Below are positions 25,884 to 34,534 of a stretch of DNA of 64,000 nt, piece by piece. Made by a program: the position numbers and the translations under genes. How positions within the stretch are numbered: position 1 is the stretch's first letter; every line of letters starts with the position of its first letter. Source of the DNA: a bacterium 0.1xD8-71. GTDB lineage: Bacteria; Bacillota; Clostridia; Lachnospirales; Lachnospiraceae. Below the pieces are notes generated by a model. The model was not told the origin of the DNA and searched no databases. It saw only the letters and a program-made list of their open reading frames with translations. The stretch lies in contig RAYR01000012.1 of assembly GCA_003612405.1 (NCBI GenBank), forward strand, positions 62,001 through 126,000, given 5' to 3'.

Positions 25884-26867
25884 ATGGAGAAGAGAGCAAA
25901 AGGAAGAACATTAATGTCCTATGCACCGGATATCAAGGTAGTGGACTGTACTTTGCGGGACGGTGGTCTGGTAAACGATTTTTTCTTTACCGACGATTTT
26001 GTGAAAGCATTATATCGTGCCAATATCAAAGCGGGCGTAGATTATATGGAGTTTGGATATAAAGCGTCCAAAGAGATGTTTGATGTGAATAAGTTTGGCA
26101 AGTGGAAGTTCTGTGATGATAAGGACATCCGTGCTGTTGTCGGAGACAATAAGACAGATATGAAAATTGCGGTGATGGCCGATGTGGGACGGTGTGATTT
26201 CAAGAAGGATATTCTCAATAAAAAGGACAGCCCGGTAGATCTGGTACGTGTTGCAACTTATATCAATACGATACCGGCGGCCATAGAGGTGATTGAAGAC
26301 TGTACAAAGAAAGGGTATGAAACCTCTGTTAATATTATGGCTATTTCCAAATCCAATGAGACAGATCTGGATGCTGCCCTGGAACTGCTTGGACAGAGCA
26401 GTGTGGGTACCATATATCTGGTAGACAGCTATGGATCACTGTATCCGGAGCAGGCCAGACGTCTGGCAGATAAATATCTGGAAGTGGCGGCGAAATATAA
26501 TAAAAAGGTGGGCATCCATGCGCATAACAACCAACAGCTTGCCTTTGCCAATACGGCGGAGGTAATCATCATGGGCGTCAGCTACCTGGATGCAACGGTA
26601 AGCGGTATGGGACGAGGCTGCGGCAACTGTCCCAGTGAATTGCTGCTTGGTTTTTTGAAGAATCCCAAATACAATATCAATCCGATTCTGAATTTTGTGG
26701 AGAAAGAGATTGTTCCCCTGCGGGAATCCGGTGTGACATGGGGATATGATGTGCCTTATCTTCTGACAGGGATATTGAATCAGCATCCAAAGTCAGCCAT
26801 TCAGTTTATGAAGGAAGGCCGGAAGGATTACTATGAGTTCTATCTGGAACTTCTGGAGAATTTCTAA
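25884..26867 (+). CDS. DRE-TIM metallolyase-like aldolase domain protein
   Basis: The 327-residue TIM-barrel protein belongs to the HMGL-like superfamily (4-hydroxy-2-oxovalerate aldolase, homocitrate synthase, HMG-CoA lyase). Seen are the metal-site CTLRDGGLVNDF, where DG replaces the usual DG/DR pair, a central VNIMAISKSNE, and GIHAHNNQQLAFAN with the HxH metal ligands. A GRGCGNCPSELLLGFL stretch near residue 245 is typical of the aldolase branch. The substrate is unknown; the closest branch includes enzymes of nucleotide-sugar or polysaccharide loci. AGGAGG lies before the ATG. It follows tyrS closely. Confidence 0.82.
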   Translation: MEKRAKGRTLMSYAPDIKVVDCTLRDGGLVNDFFFTDDFVKALYRANIKAGVDYMEFGYKASKEMFDVNKFGKWKFCDDKDIRAVVGDNKTDMKIAVMADVGRCDFKKDILNKKDSPVDLVRVATYINTIPAAIEVIEDCTKKGYETSVNIMAISKSNETDLDAALELLGQSSVGTIYLVDSYGSLYPEQARRLADKYLEVAAKYNKKVGIHAHNNQQLAFANTAEVIIMGVSYLDATVSGMGRGCGNCPSELLLGFLKNPKYNINPILNFVEKEIVPLRESGVTWGYDVPYLLTGILNQHPKSAIQFMKEGRKDYYEFYLELLENF

Positions 26868-26891
26868 GCGGGTAAGGAGCCGTCGGTACAG

Positions 26892-28535
26892 ATGAAAAAT
26901 AAGAAAGACATGGATATGGAATTTATCGATTTGGATGATGATGCGGATGAAGACGATGACTTTGAGCCGTATGAGTATGAATCAGAATCTGATTGGAAAG
27001 ACCTCGTTTCTCTCAAATTCCTGGTAATTATAATAACGATTGTTATTGTAATTATTACAATGGCGTTGGTATTTCTTTTAAAACGAGACCGTGGAGAGAA
27101 ACGAGAAGAGTCTGTGCCGGCAATGGAGGAAGTATCCGTTTCAGGTGAAGAAGAATCCCAGATACAGGATCTGACCACCCAGGCGGGGCAGGAGATGCCG
27201 GATAAAGAGGATCAGACGACAGGGGAGACGGACGAAGCCGTTAAGCAGGAGGCGGAAGATCCTCAGAAAGAAAATATGAGTACGGAGCAGGGGACTGAAG
27301 TCGATGTAACAGAACTTCTCTCTTCCGGGGCCGTGGCAGAGACAGAGGATCTTACGCTGGGAATTGATGTAGCAAGGTATCAGGGTACCATAGACTGGGC
27401 ACAGGTGGCGGCGTCAGGGATTGAGTTTGCCATGGTGCGTGTAGGATATCGTACAGACAGTACAAGGGAAATCTGCGCGGATACCAATGCCAGATACAAC
27501 ATGCAGGAGGCCCAGAAAAACGGGATTAAGGTGGGGGTATATTTTTTCTCTACCGCAGTGAGTGCACAGGAGGCCGTAGAAGAGGCTGACTGGGTGGCGG
27601 ATTATATTTCCAAGTACCAGATCACCTATCCTGTGGTATATGACTGTGAAGGATTTGATAAGCCGGAAAGTGCCCAGTATGAACTCACAAAGACTGAACG
27701 CACGGACATAGCCATTGCGTTTCTGGAACAGATTTACAGCCGGGGGTATACGCCTATGTTCTACGCTTCCATGGGGGAACTTACCGGGGATGCCAAATGG
27801 GAGACATCCAGGATTGAGAAAACTTATAAGATATGGGTATCCCAGTATCCGGCAGTGCCCTATCCACGGACAGCCAGGTCTTCTTATGCGGGCAGTCACG
27901 CCATGTGGCAGTATACGAACCGGGGAACGGTTGCAGGGATTGATAAGCCGGTGGATGTCAATATTGCCTATTTTGGTTATGAAGGTACGGCGGATGCTGT
28001 CAGCGAGGAACCGCCGGAGGAAGTGCAGGCCGATGTGGAGGCACTGATGAACTTTACGGAAGTAAATGAGGAGGTAACCGCCAAAGATGCCACCAATCTG
28101 CGCAATATCCCCAGTCAGGGGAGCGACAGCACAGTGGTATATACCCTGCAAAACGGAGAAAAACTTGCCAGAACGGGTATCAGCGACAGCGGCTGGTCCA
28201 GGCTTGATTATAACGGTCAGACAGTGTATGCGGTATCCAGTTATCTGACCACAGATTTGTCCTACCAGGCACCACAGCCGGAAGCACAGGAGGGGGCCGG
28301 GAGCGGCGACGGGTTAAAGACCAGATTTGCGGACAGGAATGAACAGGTAACTGCCAAGATAGAGGTAAATCTCCGTACACTGCCCAGCGTGACCAATCCG
28401 GATGCTGTGGTAGCGGCAGTCCTGCATAACGGCGAATATGCGACCAGAACAGGGATTAATGAGGAGTATGGCTGGTCGAGAGTAGAGTATAACGGTCAGA
28501 CCCTATACTGTATCAGCAGTTATCTGATGCAGTGA
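26892..28535 (+). CDS. Membrane-anchored GH25 muramidase with two SH3 domains
   Basis: The 547-residue protein has an acidic cytoplasmic N-terminus (about 35 residues), one hydrophobic anchor (about residues 42-66), and a low-complexity Glu-rich linker to about residue 150. A GH25 lysozyme domain follows (LGIDVARYQGTIDWAQV; PVVYDCEGFDKP with the catalytic Asp and Glu; the domain ends near VDVNIAYF). Two bacterial SH3 repeats close the protein (EEVTAKDATNLRNIPS and EQVTAKIEVNLRTLPS). It should cleave peptidoglycan glycan strands outside the cell while tethered to the membrane. RBS AAGGAG lies 13 bases upstream. Confidence 0.92.
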   Translation: MKNKKDMDMEFIDLDDDADEDDDFEPYEYESESDWKDLVSLKFLVIIITIVIVIITMALVFLLKRDRGEKREESVPAMEEVSVSGEEESQIQDLTTQAGQEMPDKEDQTTGETDEAVKQEAEDPQKENMSTEQGTEVDVTELLSSGAVAETEDLTLGIDVARYQGTIDWAQVAASGIEFAMVRVGYRTDSTREICADTNARYNMQEAQKNGIKVGVYFFSTAVSAQEAVEEADWVADYISKYQITYPVVYDCEGFDKPESAQYELTKTERTDIAIAFLEQIYSRGYTPMFYASMGELTGDAKWETSRIEKTYKIWVSQYPAVPYPRTARSSYAGSHAMWQYTNRGTVAGIDKPVDVNIAYFGYEGTADAVSEEPPEEVQADVEALMNFTEVNEEVTAKDATNLRNIPSQGSDSTVVYTLQNGEKLARTGISDSGWSRLDYNGQTVYAVSSYLTTDLSYQAPQPEAQEGAGSGDGLKTRFADRNEQVTAKIEVNLRTLPSVTNPDAVVAAVLHNGEYATRTGINEEYGWSRVEYNGQTLYCISSYLMQ

Positions 28536-28631
28536 TGACAGATATTTCTGAGAGCTGCGGCATAGGATACAATAGATTGTGAATAACGCAGAAAGAGTAC
28601 AGCCTGTTTGATACAGGAAGGGAGGATTCGT

Positions 28632-29489
28632 ATGAGAACGAATATCAGTAACGGCCAGTTTGATGAAGAACGGGCGTTATATAATTTGCAGAAGGCGGAT
28701 GTGGTGGAGTGTATCTTTGCTGGGCCTGCTGATGGGGAATCTGTACTGAAGGAGTCCAGAGATGTGAACCTGTATAAGTGCAGTTTTTCCCTGCGGTATC
28801 CCCTGTGGCATGTGCATGGATTCGTGATGGAGGATTCCACCATGGATGAGCTGACAAGAGCAGCCATCTGGTATGCGCAGGATGGGGTAATCAGGAGATC
28901 CGTGCTGGGTGGTATCAAAGCCGTAAGAGAGTGTGAAAGGATAGCTCTTACGGAATGTAAGATAGAGTCACAGGAATTTGGATGGAAATCCTGTGATATC
29001 ACACTGACAGACACGGATATTATCTCGGAATATCTGTTTTTTGACAGCCGGAATGTGAGACTGGAGAGAGTGAAGATGCAGGGGAAATATTCTTTTCAGT
29101 ATATGAAGAATCTGGAGATTACAGACAGCGTACTGGATACCAAGGATGCCTTCTGGCACAGCGAGAACGTGACAGTCAGAAACAGTGTCGTCAAGGGAGA
29201 ATATCTGGGATGGTTCTCTCAGGGGCTGACATTGATAGACTGTAAAATCAGTGGAACACAGCCGTTATGTTATTGCAAAGATCTGAAGCTGATCAACTGC
29301 ACCATGGAGGATACGGATCTTTCCTTTGAGTATTCGGATGTGGAAGCGGATGTCCGGGGACATGTACTTTCCATTAAGAATCCCAGATCCGGCAGTATTG
29401 TGGTAGATAGTGTGGGTGAGATTATTCGGGAGGATCCTGTCATGGAATGTACAGGACAGGTGATTATCCGCGGGCAGGAAGAAGGATAG
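28632..29489 (+). CDS. DUF3737 family protein (right-handed beta-helix)
   Basis: The 285-residue protein is built of short imperfect repeats such as VVECIFAGPADGESVLKESR, VNLYKCSF, IALTECKI and ITLTDTDI, which give a parallel beta-helix. It matches the DUF3737 family found in many Firmicutes and Bacteroidetes, whose function is not known. No signal peptide or membrane segment is visible, so it is probably cytoplasmic. I chose the ATG at 28632, after GGGAGG. The S66 peptidase gene starts 7 bases after its stop. Confidence 0.86.
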   Translation: MRTNISNGQFDEERALYNLQKADVVECIFAGPADGESVLKESRDVNLYKCSFSLRYPLWHVHGFVMEDSTMDELTRAAIWYAQDGVIRRSVLGGIKAVRECERIALTECKIESQEFGWKSCDITLTDTDIISEYLFFDSRNVRLERVKMQGKYSFQYMKNLEITDSVLDTKDAFWHSENVTVRNSVVKGEYLGWFSQGLTLIDCKISGTQPLCYCKDLKLINCTMEDTDLSFEYSDVEADVRGHVLSIKNPRSGSIVVDSVGEIIREDPVMECTGQVIIRGQEEG

Positions 29490-29496
29490 CAGCGAT

Positions 29497-30342
29497 ATGA
29501 AACAAGGTGATAAAGCAGGAATTGTGTGTTGCTCTGACGGTCTGTTGGCACAGCGTAAAAGAGGGGTTGATAAACTGGTACAGATACTGACGGGAATAGG
29601 AATCACACCTGTAATCAGTGAACATATTTATGCACACAACACGGTGTTTTCCGGAACCGGAAAGGAACGGGCGCAGGCATTGATGCGTTTGTATGAGCAG
29701 GAAGATGTAAAGGTGATTTTTGATATATCCGGCGGCGATATTGCCAATGAGATTCTGCCTTATCTGGATTTTGATATGATCAGAAATCACCCCAAGCAGT
29801 TCTGGGGATACAGCGATCTCACCACAATATTAAATGCGGTTTATACAAAGACAGGCAACGAGGGTGTTCTCTATCAGGTGAGGAATCTTATCCGGGATGA
29901 GAGTGGAGTTCAGCGTAAGAATTTTGTGGAAACGGTGTTTAATGGAAAGGATACTCTGTTTGATTTCCCTTATCGTTTTATTCAGGGGGAACATATGGAA
30001 GGCATTGTTGTGGGCGGCAATATCCGCTGTCTTCTGAAACTGGCGGGAACAGAGTTCTTTCCGGATCTGACGGACAGGATTCTGGTACTGGAGTCTCTTG
30101 GGGGAAGCGTACCGCAGCTGGTGACGTTCTTAAGTCAGCTTCGGTGTATGGGAGCCTTTGAAAAGGTAACAGGTATTGTCCTGGGGACCTTTACACAGAT
30201 GGAGGAAAGAGGTGAACGTCCGGATATCATCACCTTGATACAGGAATATGCAGGGTGTCTTCCTGTCATAAAAACATCCAAGATCGGACACGGTGCAGAT
30301 TCCTGTGGTGTTGTGATCGGCGCATACAGGGTATTTTCTTAA
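29497..30342 (+). CDS. LD-carboxypeptidase (S66 family, MccF/LdcA-like)
   Basis: S66 peptidases cut the L-D bond between meso-DAP (or Lys) and D-Ala in muropeptides during peptidoglycan recycling; MccF relatives inactivate microcin C. The 281-residue product has the early Rossmann-like AGIVCCSDGLL, the nucleophile S106 in FWGYSDLTT, and later Glu and His positions (VLESLGGS; SKIGHGAD) of the catalytic triad. It has no signal peptide, so it is cytoplasmic. Its stop overlaps by 4 bases with the aroC stop from the other strand. Confidence 0.88.
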   Translation: MKQGDKAGIVCCSDGLLAQRKRGVDKLVQILTGIGITPVISEHIYAHNTVFSGTGKERAQALMRLYEQEDVKVIFDISGGDIANEILPYLDFDMIRNHPKQFWGYSDLTTILNAVYTKTGNEGVLYQVRNLIRDESGVQRKNFVETVFNGKDTLFDFPYRFIQGEHMEGIVVGGNIRCLLKLAGTEFFPDLTDRILVLESLGGSVPQLVTFLSQLRCMGAFEKVTGIVLGTFTQMEERGERPDIITLIQEYAGCLPVIKTSKIGHGADSCGVVIGAYRVFS

Positions 30343-31439
30343 AGCAGATAGAGTTTCTTTAAATTATCCATTTTACAACTGGCGTTAACTAATAACGCAT
30401 CCAATATGGTAATGGCGGCCATGGATTCCACCACCACCACTGCCCGTGGAACAATAACGGGATCATGGCGCCCCTTGATGGCGATTTCAATCTCCTCCCC
30501 GTTTTGATTGACCGTTTCCTGGGGAGAGAAGATAGAGGGAGTGGGTTTGATGTGGGCCCGCAGTATGATGCGGGAGCCGTCACTGATGCCGCCCAGGATA
30601 CCGCCTGCATGGTTCGAGGATTTGATGATCCTGCCGTCTTCCATTCGGAAGGGATCATTGTTCGTGGAACCGTGATGCCGGGAGACTTCGATACCATCGC
30701 CAATCTCCACAGCCTTTACGGCACCGATGGACATGACGGCTTTGGCCAGGTTAGCGTCCAATTTCTCGAAGACAGGATCCCCCAGACCGGCGGGCACTCC
30801 GTCTATCACACATTCGATTACCCCACCGGCAGAATCATACGCTTTCATACAGTCTGCCAGATATTTTTCTGCCAGGGATGAGGCATCCCTGTCCGGCATG
30901 GCTGTGGGTGTTTCCAGAATGGCCGTCTGTTCAAACTTATCCATGGAAATGCTGACAGGTCCGATGGATTTGGTGTAGGCACACAGGTGGATGCCAAATT
31001 CGGCAAGTGCCTTGGCAGCAATGGCACCTGCCGCCACCCGTCCAATGGTTTCTCTGCCGGAGGAACGGCCGCCGCCCCGGTAGTCCCGGAAGCCGTATTT
31101 TCGGTCAAAGGTATAATCGGCATGCCCAGGGCGGTAATAACCGGCAATCTCACTGTAATCAGCAGAGTGCTGTGAAGTGTTTTGTACCAGCATGGAGATA
31201 GGAGTGCCTGTTGTTTTGCCCTCGAAGATGCCGGAGAGAATCTGTACATTATCGGCTTCCTTTCTGGGGGTGGCTATTTTCGTCTGCCCCGGTTTTCTTC
31301 TGTCTAAATAAGTCTGAATATCTTCTTCCTTAAGATGAAGGCCCGCAGGACAGCCATCCACAACGACGCCGAGTGCCGTACCGTGTGACTCTCCCCAGGT
31401 AGTGAGTTGATAGATAATTCCCATTGATGAACCTGCCAT
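30339..31439 (-). CDS. aroC: Chorismate synthase
   Basis: AroC makes chorismate from 5-enolpyruvylshikimate 3-phosphate using reduced FMN. The product has TTWGESHGTALGVVVDGCPAG at the start, the signature GRSSGRETIGRVAAGAIA, and the late EDGRIIKSSNHAGGILGGIS. Family positions for FMN and substrate binding are all present. Start candidates are ATG at 31439 (AAGGGAA RBS, preferred) and 31424; the upstream extension to 31502 falls in an intergenic palindrome and is unlikely to be coding. The gene stands alone. Confidence 0.95.
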   Translation of the reverse strand: MAGSSMGIIYQLTTWGESHGTALGVVVDGCPAGLHLKEEDIQTYLDRRKPGQTKIATPRKEADNVQILSGIFEGKTTGTPISMLVQNTSQHSADYSEIAGYYRPGHADYTFDRKYGFRDYRGGGRSSGRETIGRVAAGAIAAKALAEFGIHLCAYTKSIGPVSISMDKFEQTAILETPTAMPDRDASSLAEKYLADCMKAYDSAGGVIECVIDGVPAGLGDPVFEKLDANLAKAVMSIGAVKAVEIGDGIEVSRHHGSTNNDPFRMEDGRIIKSSNHAGGILGGISDGSRIILRAHIKPTPSIFSPQETVNQNGEEIEIAIKGRHDPVIVPRAVVVVESMAAITILDALLVNASCKMDNLKKLYLL

Positions 31440-31480
31440 TGTGTATTCCCTTTCTTTGCTGTTGTGCAGTTTTCTGAAAA

Positions 31481-31504
31481 CATTTTGCAGGATATCCTGC
31501 AAAA
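31481..31504. promoter_or_regulatory. Perfect 24-base palindrome in the aroC leader
   Basis: ATTTTGCAGGAT (31481-31492) is followed directly by its exact reverse complement (31493-31504). It lies 42-65 bases upstream of the aroC start codon. The lack of a loop makes it look like a dimeric repressor operator more than an RNA hairpin. Confidence 0.6.
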
Positions 31505-31711
31505 TTAAATAACTGACGAAATATATAATGTGTATTTAATATTGAAGACGGAAAAATTGCATTTTTTGATAAGTCCAAAATGGATTTTTCCGAAAACCAA
31601 TTCACTTTTGTAGCATATCATATTTAAAGGTAAAAAGAAATATCAAGGACATTTTCGGAATAAAATAATTAAGAAAGCAGTAAAAAGTTAAGAGATTTAC
31701 ATAAAAAGGGG

Positions 31712-31739
31712 TGTACAAATAAATTTTATGTGTTATGAT
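31712..31739 (+). promoter_or_regulatory. Candidate promoter for the M15 peptidase gene
   Basis: TGTACA (31712-31717) and TATGAT (31734-31739) are 16 bases apart, about 55 bases before the start codon at 31794. Confidence 0.45.
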
Positions 31740-31793
31740 ATAAATTAGGTTTACATATTCTTTAATTATTTTATACATAGATTGAGGAGTCCC

Positions 31794-32843
31794 ATGAAGA
31801 AAACATTTCGGGAAAAACTGATAGTAAAGTTTACAGGTATTGCCAGAGCACACAGATCCATGAAATATCCGTGTCTGACGGTAGTAGCTGTTGTTTTGTT
31901 TTTCTATCATATTCTGATGCATTTTGTAAATAATGGCAAACGGTATGCCAGTGTAGTCTTTGTGGCAATCTTTTTCATGAGCAGTTGTAGTTTCTCTTTT
32001 GCGGTATTTGCGGAGCGTACCGGCTTTATCAGCACACAGGAGACGTATAGTGCCATTGTGGAGGATTCGGATATCACACTGGCAGAACAGCCCGTAAATC
32101 CGCAGGAACAGATAATTCTGGAGGAAAATACGGCGGTATCGGAGTGTGAGACAGAAGAAGATTCGGAGGAGATGGTAGCCTATTCATTGGATGATCTCCT
32201 GGCTCATCGTGAGGGGGAGGCTTATCAGGCACCGAGTACAGATATAGAGGACACGGGAGAAGAGTATGTGTTCAGCTCCTCAGACTGGAGACTGGTGCTG
32301 ATCAATAAACAGCATCCGATTCCGGAAGAATATGATTTTACATTGGGAACGTTTACCGCAGGTATGCGGTGTGATGAGCGCATTATTGAAGATCTGCTTC
32401 TGATGATGCAGGCTGCGAAAGCTGACGGCGTGAATCTGGAGGTGTGTTCGCCCTATCGGGGGGATAACAGACAGGAGTATCTATTTAATAGGAAGATAAA
32501 AAAATATATGGGGCAGGGAATGTCCTATATGGAGGCATATAAACTGGCTTCCCAGACTGTCACTGTACCGGGGGCAAGCGAGCATCAGGTGGGACTTGCA
32601 CTGGATATCTGGAGTGATACCTATAAAACCCTGGATAAAGGTTTCGAGGATACGGAAGCAGGCAGGTGGCTGGCAGAGCACAGTTGTGAATATGGATTTA
32701 TCCTGCGTTATCCCGAGGGCAAAGAGTATATTACCAGTATTGAGTATGAGCCCTGGCATTTCCGATATGTGGGCAGGGAGGCAGCCATGACCATGAAGCA
32801 GGAAAATATCTGCCTGGAAGAATTCTGGGATAAATATTTATAA
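31794..32843 (+). CDS. VanY-like D-alanyl-D-alanine carboxypeptidase (M15B)
   Basis: The 349-residue protein has two hydrophobic stretches in its first 80 residues (PCLTVVAVVLFFYHILMH and ASVVFVAIFFMSSCSFSFAV), then an acidic linker, then an M15 peptidase domain from about residue 165. The zinc ligands are clear: SEHQVGLALDIW (His and Asp) and EPWHFRYVG (His), with the LEVCSPYR segment before them. It should trim the terminal D-Ala of peptidoglycan stems outside the cell. The ATG at 31794 follows GAGGAG. It is monocistronic or may read into tgt 20 bases later. Confidence 0.9.
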   Translation: MKKTFREKLIVKFTGIARAHRSMKYPCLTVVAVVLFFYHILMHFVNNGKRYASVVFVAIFFMSSCSFSFAVFAERTGFISTQETYSAIVEDSDITLAEQPVNPQEQIILEENTAVSECETEEDSEEMVAYSLDDLLAHREGEAYQAPSTDIEDTGEEYVFSSSDWRLVLINKQHPIPEEYDFTLGTFTAGMRCDERIIEDLLLMMQAAKADGVNLEVCSPYRGDNRQEYLFNRKIKKYMGQGMSYMEAYKLASQTVTVPGASEHQVGLALDIWSDTYKTLDKGFEDTEAGRWLAEHSCEYGFILRYPEGKEYITSIEYEPWHFRYVGREAAMTMKQENICLEEFWDKYL

Positions 32844-32863
32844 GATACGAATACGAGGTAGCT

Positions 32864-33997
32864 ATGTATAAGATTATAAAACAGGAAGGCAGTGCCAAAC
32901 GCGCTGCGTTTACTACGGTACACGGAACCATCCAGACACCGGTTTTTATGAATGTAGGGACGGTGGCTGCTATCAAAGGAGCTGTATCCACGGAAGATCT
33001 TGAAGGGATTGGGACACAGGTGGAATTATCCAATACGTATCATCTGCATGTACGCCCCGGAGATCAGATTATAAGGAAGATGGGAGGACTGCATAAGTTT
33101 ATGTCCTGGAACAAACCGATTCTCACGGATTCTGGTGGATTCCAGGTTTTTTCATTGGCAGGACTGCGCAAGATCAAGGAGGAGGGCGTATATTTTCATT
33201 CCCATATAGATGGACGTAAGATCTTTATGGGGCCGGAAGAGAGCATGCAGATTCAGTCCAATCTTGCGTCTACCATTGCCATGGCTTTTGATGAGTGTCC
33301 ATCCAGTGTGGCAGAACGCAGGTATGTGGAGGACTCCGTGGCACGCACCACAAGATGGCTGATGCGCTGCAAGAAGGAGATGGAGCGTTTAAACGGGCTT
33401 GCTGATACGATCAATCATAACCAGCTTCTCTTTGGTATCAATCAGGGGGCTGTATTTGATGATATCCGCATTGAACATGCCAGGAGAATTTCGGAACTTG
33501 ACTGTGACGGCTATGCAATTGGCGGCCTGGCAGTGGGGGAGAGCCATGAGCAGATGTATCATGTGATTGAGGAGACGGTACCTTATCTGCCGAAGGACAA
33601 GCCTACCTATCTGATGGGAGTGGGGACGCCGGCAAATATTCTGGAAGCGGTGGAGAGAGGGGTTGATTTTTTCGATTGTGTATATCCCACCAGGAATGGC
33701 AGACATGGACATTTGTATACGAATCAGGGAAAGATTAATCTTTTTAATGCGAAACATGAGCTGGATGAGAGGCCCATCGAGGAAGGATGTATGTGTCCGG
33801 CGTGCAGGCGGTATTCCAGAGCTTACATCAGGCATCTTCTCAAAGCAAAGGAAATGCTGGGGATGAGGCTGTGTGTGCTGCACAATCTGTATTTTTACAA
33901 TACAATGATGGAAGAAATCAGAAATGCGCTGGAGGCGGGTGAGTTTGCATCCTATAAAAGGCATAAGCTCGAGGGCATGAAAGCATTGCAATCATAA
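32864..33997 (+). CDS. tgt: Queuine/preQ1 tRNA-ribosyltransferase
   Basis: Tgt swaps guanine at wobble position 34 of Asp, Asn, His and Tyr tRNAs for preQ1. The 377-residue TIM-barrel enzyme shows the substrate region LTDSGGFQVFSLAGLRK, the catalytic segment of GVDFFDCVYPTRNGRHG, GGLAVGES and a C-terminal zinc site CMCPACRRYSRAYIRH with a later His. Length is typical. The next gene is yajC, the usual neighbour. Confidence 0.97.
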   Translation: MYKIIKQEGSAKRAAFTTVHGTIQTPVFMNVGTVAAIKGAVSTEDLEGIGTQVELSNTYHLHVRPGDQIIRKMGGLHKFMSWNKPILTDSGGFQVFSLAGLRKIKEEGVYFHSHIDGRKIFMGPEESMQIQSNLASTIAMAFDECPSSVAERRYVEDSVARTTRWLMRCKKEMERLNGLADTINHNQLLFGINQGAVFDDIRIEHARRISELDCDGYAIGGLAVGESHEQMYHVIEETVPYLPKDKPTYLMGVGTPANILEAVERGVDFFDCVYPTRNGRHGHLYTNQGKINLFNAKHELDERPIEEGCMCPACRRYSRAYIRHLLKAKEMLGMRLCVLHNLYFYNTMMEEIRNALEAGEFASYKRHKLEGMKALQS

Positions 33998-34084
33998 AAT
34001 TTCTGTGAAAAGGCTTGTTTTTAAGAATTAAATTGTGTATGATATGCTGTAGACTTTTGATGAAAAGATAACGGAGGAAATGGT

Positions 34085-34399
34085 ATGGGATTATTATTAT
34101 CAGCTGATGCGGCAGCTGCTACGGGCAGCGGCCTGGTCATGATCATTTATATTGTGGTCATTGTTGCGTTTATGTATTTTCTTATGGTTCGCCCTCAGAA
34201 GAAAGAGCAGAAGAGAATGGCGGCCATGCTGGCGGAGATGAGCGTGGGTGATGTAGTGCTTACGACCAGTGGTTTTTATGGCATTGTAATTGATATCACG
34301 GATGATACACTTATTGTGGAATTTGGGAATAACAAGAACTGCCGTATTCCGATGCAGAAATCTGCGGTCGCACAGATTGAAAAGCCGGAGACAGAGTAA
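34085..34399 (+). CDS. yajC: Preprotein translocase subunit YajC
   Basis: The 104-residue protein has one N-terminal membrane helix (MIIYIVVIVAFMYFLMVRPQ) followed by KKEQKRMAAMLAEMSVGDVVLTTSGFYGIV, diagnostic of YajC. It associates with SecDF-YidC. secD and secF, often downstream, are not in this window; instead a lipoprotein gene with its own promoter follows. RBS GGAGG precedes the ATG. Confidence 0.95.
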   Translation: MGLLLSADAAAATGSGLVMIIYIVVIVAFMYFLMVRPQKKEQKRMAAMLAEMSVGDVVLTTSGFYGIVIDITDDTLIVEFGNNKNCRIPMQKSAVAQIEKPETE

Positions 34400-34435
34400 A
34401 ATATTAATTTTTCTTTAATGTCAGGCCATAGACTA

Positions 34436-34464
34436 TTGACAAGATAAAATATTTCATGTAAAAT
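34436..34464 (+). promoter_or_regulatory. Strong promoter for the DUF4854 lipoprotein
   Basis: TTGACA (34436-34441) and TAAAAT (34459-34464) are 17 bases apart, one mismatch from consensus. The leader that follows contains a small inverted repeat, CATGTG-6-CACATG (34482-34499). Confidence 0.75.
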
Positions 34465-34534
34465 CTCAACTTGTGTGAATACATGTGGGAATACACATGC
34501 AGAATAATATTACAAGTATGGAGGAGATAGTCTT

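Larger units (their letters stand above)
31440..31793. other. AT-rich intergenic region between divergent aroC and the M15 peptidase gene
   Basis: These 354 bases hold no credible gene. They carry a 24-base perfect palindrome near aroC (31481-31504) and a candidate rightward promoter at 31712-31739. Several short open frames exist but have no RBS or sensible composition. Confidence 0.7.

Noticed and set aside
31440..31502. Upstream extension of aroC to 31502
   Set aside because: The added 21 residues include the palindrome and have no family similarity; the RBS precedes 31439.
31602..31922. A 106-residue minus-strand frame in the aroC/M15 gap
   Set aside because: Overlaps the start of the M15 peptidase gene, AT-rich residues only, no RBS and no domain.
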